Assembly: GCF_010093535.1 (NCBI RefSeq)
Contig: NW_022985203.1
Location: 280,028 to 344,027 of the forward strand
DNA: 64,000 bases
Direction of reading: 5' to 3'
Source: Lindgomyces ingoldianus
Lineage: Eukaryota; Ascomycota; Dothideomycetes; Pleosporales; Lindgomycetaceae
In this document: in pieces, positions 58,984-64,000 of the stretch
Numbering within the stretch: position 1 is the first letter of the stretch
Layout: every line of letters begins with the position of its first letter
Notes under the pieces: model-generated
What the model was told of the DNA's origin: nothing
The model's database searches: none
The model's input: the letters and a program-made list of their open reading frames with translations, nothing else
Program-made: the position numbers and the translations under genes

Positions 58984-60639
58984 ATGGCTTCAGATATTGC
59001 CACAAAGCCTCCAAAGGCCCGCCGAAAGCTGAATATGACCCCTATCAATGCCGATGCCGATGCCCTTGCCCTTGCCCAACATGTCGATTCCGCCACGAAA
59101 ACCTACGGCCGCGGCGCCAAAATCCGCACTAAATCAGTAAAAGACAAGAAGCTCCGCGCAAACCTCCGTAGCCTCGAATCAAAGTACAAAGATGCGACAC
59201 TGCAAGCGAAGGGTGCTGAGACTCTTCTCGATCATACAGCTGGCTTCCTCGAGCCCGAACATGAGCTGGAGAGGACGTACAAAGTACGGCAGGACGAGAT
59301 TCGGGAGGATGTTGGCATTGAGACAGCGAAGAAGAGGTTTGAGTTAAGGCTAGAAGGACTTGGGCCGTACGATGTATGTGAATATACTAGAAATGGGCGG
59401 GATCTTCTCATTGCGGGGAGGAAAGGGCATGTCGCATGCATGGACTGGAGGGATGGGAAGCTGGGATGCGAGTTGCAGCTCAATGAAACTATAAGAGACG
59501 GAAAGTGGCTGCACAACAACCAAAGCTTTGCAGTGGCGCAGAAGAAGAACGTCTACATATATGCACGGGATGGCGTTGAGATACATCAGCTGAAGAAGCA
59601 CGTCGAGGCCACGCATCTGGAGTTCCTACCATATCACTTTCTGTTAGCATCCGTGTCGATGGCAGGCATACTACGATACACAGATACATCCACCGGGCAG
59701 ATGGTTTGCGAACTACCGACCCGGTTGGGCCCACCTACTTCTCTTTGCCAAAACCCTTATAACGCAATACTCCACGTCGGCCACCAGAATGGAACAGTAA
59801 CACTCTGGTCTCCAAATACATCAACGCCCCTTGTAAAGCTTCTTCCACACCATGGTCCGGTTCGCGCGCTCTCCGTTGACCGCTCCGGTCGCTATATGGT
59901 TTCCACCGGCCAGGATCGCCGTATGTCCATCTGGGACATCCGTACCTTCAAAGAGCTCCACACCCACCACCTCCGACAACCCGGGTCCTCCATTTCCATC
60001 TCCGGCCGAAATCTTACGGCCGTAGGTTGGGGCACCCAAGTCTCAATCTTCAAATCCGACATTTTCACCCACTCGCCTGACTCAGACATCAAAGTTCCCG
60101 CACCATACATGGCATGGGGAGGCGAAGGTCAAATGGTCTCCAAAGCAAAATTCTGTCCCTTTGAAGACATACTAGGGATATCACATAATCACGGCTTCAG
60201 TTCCATCATAGTCCCTGGCTCCGGAGAACCAAACCCTGACGCCCTCGAACCCGGAACTAATCCCTTCGAAACCAGCAAACAGCGACGTGAGACGGAGGTC
60301 CACGCCCTGCTCCAGAAATTGCAGCCCGAAATGATATCTCTCGATCCACACTTCATTGGGAACATTGACTTGGCGTCTGAAGAACAGCGCAAGAAGGAGA
60401 GGGATTTGGACACGAAGCCGGAGGATAAGGTGGCCAAGCTGAAGAAGAAAGGGAGAGGCAGGAATAGTGCCTTGAGGAGACATTTGAGGAAGAGTGGACA
60501 GAAGAATGTTATTGATGAGGAGAAGACGAGAGCAAGGGAGACTTTGAGAAGTATGGACAGGAGAGAGATGGAGCGGGTGAAGAAGTTGAAGGAGGAATAT
60601 GGACCCGCATTGGAGAGATTTGCGAGAAAGAGGTACTAG
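58984..60639 (+). CDS. utp7: UTP7 / WDR46-type U3 snoRNP (SSU processome) protein
   Basis: A nucleolar protein of the small-subunit processome needed for 18S rRNA maturation. The gene has a single exon of 551 residues, close to yeast Utp7. The N-terminus (about 1-120) is basic with KTYGRGAKIRTKSVKDKKLR, then a helix leading to the propeller. WD-type repeats run from about 135 to 400, with GHVACMDW, LHVGHQNGTVTLWSP and YMVSTGQDRRMSIWDIRTFK visible. The C-terminal BING4 domain (about 375-455) includes YMAWGGEGQMVSKAKFCPFE and ILGISHNHGFSSIIVPGSGE. The last 90 residues are Lys/Arg-rich (KKKGRGRNSALRRHLRKSGQ) and end RFARKRY. All family parts are present and no frame break is seen. Confidence 0.95.
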   Translation: MASDIATKPPKARRKLNMTPINADADALALAQHVDSATKTYGRGAKIRTKSVKDKKLRANLRSLESKYKDATLQAKGAETLLDHTAGFLEPEHELERTYKVRQDEIREDVGIETAKKRFELRLEGLGPYDVCEYTRNGRDLLIAGRKGHVACMDWRDGKLGCELQLNETIRDGKWLHNNQSFAVAQKKNVYIYARDGVEIHQLKKHVEATHLEFLPYHFLLASVSMAGILRYTDTSTGQMVCELPTRLGPPTSLCQNPYNAILHVGHQNGTVTLWSPNTSTPLVKLLPHHGPVRALSVDRSGRYMVSTGQDRRMSIWDIRTFKELHTHHLRQPGSSISISGRNLTAVGWGTQVSIFKSDIFTHSPDSDIKVPAPYMAWGGEGQMVSKAKFCPFEDILGISHNHGFSSIIVPGSGEPNPDALEPGTNPFETSKQRRETEVHALLQKLQPEMISLDPHFIGNIDLASEEQRKKERDLDTKPEDKVAKLKKKGRGRNSALRRHLRKSGQKNVIDEEKTRARETLRSMDRREMERVKKLKEEYGPALERFARKRY

Positions 60640-60984
60640 TCTTCCACTCAAATTAAGGTATATGGTGTTTAGAAGGGTGGGTAGAAGACATGGTTGCATC
60701 AGCGCATGGCGTTTTCGCTTGATGGGTTTCTTCGGATTCAAAAATATACCATTGCATTTGTCCTCACAGTCTTTTAAGAGTTTCTGCATTGTGTAGGCCG
60801 GCAATTATCCTGTGCAGTTCCGCTCCTAAGATATCACAGATCTTGTTTGTCTCGAGAATTTCGCACGGTTTAAATCAGAGTTTTTGCTGCGAATTTCTAT
60901 TTTCTCATTCCTACTACTTCATATTCGCGATTGCTGCTCATACCATATTTCGTCCAAAATTAATCTTTCACAGGCCACTCCCTC
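60640..60984. other. Convergent 3' interval
   Basis: 345 bp between the stop codons of the UTP7 gene (plus) and the Ser/Thr-rich gene (minus). No feature was seen other than shared 3' flanks. Confidence 0.4.
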
Positions 60985-61980
60985 TCAACCCCCAACCCAA
61001 ACGCCAACTTCTGTTCCCGCAACCTCCTCCACTCTCTCTGCCCTGAGATCCTCCACATAGAACCTAGTCGCTCTCTCATAAAACCCGCCTCCACTACCCA
61101 CGCCCACCGACGGCTTCAACACCTCCCCACCACTAAATTCCTCCTCATCAATCCTGCCATGCCCCACCCTAAACCCTAAAAACCCAAACTTACTCTCCCG
61201 AAACCGCTCCAACGCTTCTGTAACTCCATCAATACGCCCCTCAGCCCCGACCTCTCGTCTCACAATCATTTGATTCCTCACAACTTCGCGAATCGGCTGC
61301 GCGAGATGCTCAGTTGCGCATGCCTGGCATTTCCGCAATGTATACTGCAGATTGTACCCTAAACCGCGGACATTGGTGGACGGAGGGAGAATGCTGTGGC
61401 AGAGAAATCCTGAGGGGAGTTTATCTACGGTGATAATTTCCGTGGGATGGCCGCAAAGGTAGGTGCGTGTGAAGGTGTAGGGGTAGAGCGGTTTATTGGG
61501 TGTTGATGCGGATTTTGGTGGCAGCGGGAAAGTGAATGCTGGGTCTATGGATGAGGAATGTGTGAATAGTGAGCCTGTGCCTGTGTCTATGCCTGTGCCT
61601 GCGCGTATAGAGCGGTGACTCGACGAATCGGAGGTGTGAGCGCTCCGTTGAGGGCTGTTTATTCTAGGGGTTGGTGGCAGGGGTTTGTCTATGTAGCTAT
61701 TTGTGGTTGTCTGGCTTATTCTGAGAGAGCTGGGTGCGGTGGAGGATTCAGAATTCCGGTGTGTTCCTGCGTAGGTGTGGGTGCTGCCATTTAACGTGCT
61801 CGATGTTGATGAAGAGGATTGATATCCTGTTTTCGGTGTGCCAAAGTAGCCGCCAAAACGCTTCGGTGTGATGGGTTGGGATGTGGTGCCTGTTGATTGA
61901 GATATTGGCGTTGCAGGACACTCGTCATGGTTTTTACCATCTCTGCGGTCTTTCTTGCGTTTTTGGCTATGACGGAACAT
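60985..61980 (-). CDS. Ser/Thr-rich hypothetical protein with Cys/His cluster
   Basis: An intronless frame of 331 residues from ATG 61980. I do not recognise a named family. The first 165 residues are disordered, rich in Ser, Thr and Pro, after a basic start (MFRHSQKRKKDRRDGKNHD). Residues about 165-235 are ordered and hold Cys and His in a spacing that could bind zinc: YLCGH, then FLCHS, then RKCQACATEH. The tail is a mixed helix and ends in a Gly/Val stretch. The zinc idea is inference from the spacing only. It is convergent with UTP7. The long unbroken frame with ATG and the ordered core make a real gene likely. Confidence 0.65.
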   Translation of the reverse strand: MFRHSQKRKKDRRDGKNHDECPATPISQSTGTTSQPITPKRFGGYFGTPKTGYQSSSSTSSTLNGSTHTYAGTHRNSESSTAPSSLRISQTTTNSYIDKPLPPTPRINSPQRSAHTSDSSSHRSIRAGTGIDTGTGSLFTHSSSIDPAFTFPLPPKSASTPNKPLYPYTFTRTYLCGHPTEIITVDKLPSGFLCHSILPPSTNVRGLGYNLQYTLRKCQACATEHLAQPIREVVRNQMIVRREVGAEGRIDGVTEALERFRESKFGFLGFRVGHGRIDEEEFSGGEVLKPSVGVGSGGGFYERATRFYVEDLRAERVEEVAGTEVGVWVGG

Positions 61981-64000
61981 CGCAAAGGTTGTGGGTGGTG
62001 CAGTGGATGTTGGTGGCTACTCTTGGGTGATTGGCGACTTGGACCTTGATATGTAGTAGGAGTGTAAAGGTGTGAAAGCTTCGAATATGAATATTTTAGG
62101 CTTAATATTTTATTATACTAGTTCGTTGGCATTGAGCGTTGTCTTTCCAAATTTTACACCGCAAACATTGCCCTTGGCGGCGAATTGTGGGTGTGACGAT
62201 GTTCACCAACAACACGCTTATTATTCTTCAAACGGATTCGCCAACGTGTCACTGTGAACTACTACACACATTCCCTCTAAGTCCTATTTGTACACTCATA
62301 TCTCCATATGTGGCTGTCACTTCACTCGTCCATCGCGTTCTTTTCACTGGCCAACTTCGATTTCTGAAATCCTTCCGCAAGTTCCAATACTGGTATGCGT
62401 CACGGGTCTTCGGTTCCGCTACGATCACTACCCACAATATTATTCTCCCCTTGCTCTTTTGGTTTTGCAGTGACGAGTTGTGGAGTCCACTTTAACTATT
62501 GAATTCTCCATAATACTGCCCAACGTCCTGCGTTTTAGAATACTACTTCGCTGCCGCCTAATACAGCGGTAAGAACTCGGCCTCGTGGCCTTGCATATCT
62601 TAAGCTTGGGGCTTGATAGGTTGCCACTTGCAAGAAAAGTTTGGTTTCGTACCCCTAGGTTAGGATATCTGAGGGTTTGAAGAGTTTGGAGTGTGTTATT
62701 ATCTTGCTGTGAGGATGCGGAGACTTGAGTAATATATTAAAAGTGGCGTCTTATATTCGTAGTCGCTGTGATGGACGGAGTGTATATGGCTCCCTTCACT
62801 CGTCCTTCACGTCCTCTTCGCTACAATCGCCTTCAGTCGCACGATATGCGGCGTGAATTTATTCTCTAGCTACATCCAGAAAGGAGGGAGCGGGATGTGT
62901 TTGAGAGGGAGGAGTTCTGGATGGCGCTATATCGTTGCATGTACTGATTTGTGCTTCAGCGAAGATAGATGGCATCTTCTTCTCTAAACAAAAGAGCCCC
63001 TTGGAATCTATCTTAGTCGTCCCAAAATGATTTCCCACTATATAAGCCTTCCCGACTATTTTACAGTACCCTCCGGTTCAGTCTTCCGCAGCATGAAAGA
63101 GCCCGAAGATAATAGATGCCTCCCTGTTAATATCTCGCGTTTGGCCCCTGAATAGAGGCATGTAGCCAGCGTGCCTAATAGGCCATATTACTGTACGATT
63201 AGGAGAATGTGAGGGCTGTACAGACAAGATTCTCTATACTTACGTACGGTCGTGAGGAGGAGAGGCAGCTGTACGTACAGTAACCGCACTGTTTAAGATA
63301 ATCTGTACAGGTAGTACTGTACAATTAATGTACATTATAATAATTAATACACTATACTATAAGAGAGGTAGAGTTAAGAGCCTAATAGCTTCTTATAAGG
63401 CTATTTTCCTTAGTGTTGAATGGGCACAGAGGTTCGCGCACAAGCATTATGTAACAGAGATACGTGGTCCTGCTTGTGCGCGATCGCTTGTATCTAGACT
63501 GTGACGCTGCTGCTGCGTACAGACACTAGCAACTTTTCTTTTTGTCTAAAGAGTTACCTTTTATACGTGTTACCTCTCTTCTGTCTGTGTAGGTCTATCT
63601 AATTACATTCTGCCTTTACTTTACCTTATTTATTAGGACTTGCCTTAGTAATGCTATATGTTAGAATAGGCTAGTTGCGCTATGTAAATAGCTTTTCTCT
63701 TCTTTATCCTTTACTTTCTAAGCTCTGCTGTATAACCCCCTAGCTCTTTTCTCTTTTTATACAGTACTAGCAGTAACAGATCTTTATAATAAGAAAGATA
63801 ATTATGTATAATATAAAAAAAAAATAAAATAAAATAAAAAGAAATAGGCTTTATATAAAGGTGTTGTTAGTCTAGTTAGTCTAAAGCATCTTTACACACA
63901 GGATCTAGCTAGTCCACAGATGCTTCTATCTAGACAGAGAGGCAGTTAGTTAGGACTAGTAATTAAAGAGCCTAGTTTAGTGTTTTTTTTATACATGCAT
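61981..64000. other. Gene-free right end, increasingly AT-rich
   Basis: No gene was recognised. From about 63280 the sequence becomes low-complexity (A-rich runs near 63815-63840 and T/C-rich stretches near 63690-63770). Short palindromic words such as CTGTACAG and GTACGTAC recur at 63210-63330. This looks like repeat or transposon relic DNA, but no element borders were found. Confidence 0.45.
63280..64000. repeat. Low-complexity AT-rich tract, probable repeat relic
   Basis: TA-rich sequence with A-runs (aaaaaaaaataaaataaaat near 63815) and no coding frame, continuing to the window edge. It resembles the tracts at 34900 and 54860. Confidence 0.45.

Noticed and set aside
60181..60804. 207-codon minus-strand frame
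   Set aside because: Antisense shadow of UTP7.
1..64000. tRNA, 5S rRNA or CRISPR-like arrays
   Set aside because: No cloverleaf with A/B boxes, no 5S-like segment and no spaced repeat array was recognised by eye; a tRNA scan would be needed to exclude short RNA genes.
1..64000. A secondary-metabolite cluster
   Set aside because: The only adenylation-carrier-reductase protein is lys2, a primary-metabolism enzyme; no PKS, NRPS, terpene synthase or cluster regulator is present.

Overview
The window is nuclear DNA of a filamentous ascomycete (Pezizomycotina). The basis is the gene set together with the gene structure. It holds an alpha-aminoadipate reductase (fungal lysine route), an AA9 lytic polysaccharide monooxygenase, NACHT-type STAND proteins, and many 45-75 nt GT-AG introns with CTNAC branch sites. 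It also holds sequence eroded by what looks like repeat-induced point mutation (RIP). A Leotiomycete-like origin is a guess; no species is claimed.

Layout. 1-991: 5' part of a NACHT STAND receptor gene, minus strand, running off the left edge. 2099-5117: a divergent pair, an FAD-linked oxidoreductase (minus) and a dienelactone-hydrolase-family protein (plus). 7481-10173: wreck of a secreted GH92 alpha-mannosidase gene. 10479-10805: a small orphan ORF. 11942-24816: a compact housekeeping block. It has a Golgi-type membrane protein (minus), lys2 (plus, with a Gcn4/CPC1 site in its promoter), an APP1-like phosphatidate phosphatase (minus, with a likely GC-AG intron), an SDR oxidoreductase (minus) and an LSM1-like protein (plus). 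24817-36550: gene-poor, with one eroded gene of unknown function (28091-28920), one coiled-coil protein (32139-32969) and an AT-rich tract. 36551-42669: a GAS2/GAR-domain (Kar9-like) microtubule protein and a secreted M28 metallopeptidase that carries one frameshift. 42670-48137: gene-poor. 48138-49187: a YeeE/YedE sulfur-compound transporter. 49860-55816: an erosion zone with a relic of a fungal membrane-protein family, a NACHT receptor pseudogene, and an AT-rich retroelement remnant ending in a recognisable 3' LTR. 56761-57782: a five-exon AA9 LPMO. 58984-60639: UTP7, a ribosome-biogenesis protein. 60985-61980: an unknown Ser/Thr-rich protein. 62000-64000: gene-free and increasingly AT-rich.

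How it fits together. Intact core genes (lysine synthesis, lipid phosphatase, mRNA decay, rRNA processing, microtubule positioning) alternate with accessory DNA where genes have been lost. The GH92 gene and the second NLR carry premature stops of the kind expected from C-to-T change, in the GH92 gene mostly at Trp codons changed to TAG (CpA to TpA on the other strand). This fits RIP, possibly spreading from retroelements. I found no convincing novel multi-gene system. The best leads are the RIP-type pseudogenes, the NLR whose alpha/beta-hydrolase half seems cut off beside an LTR element, the single-base frameshift in an otherwise intact M28 gene, and the GC-AG intron. No tRNA, rRNA or CRISPR was recognised.
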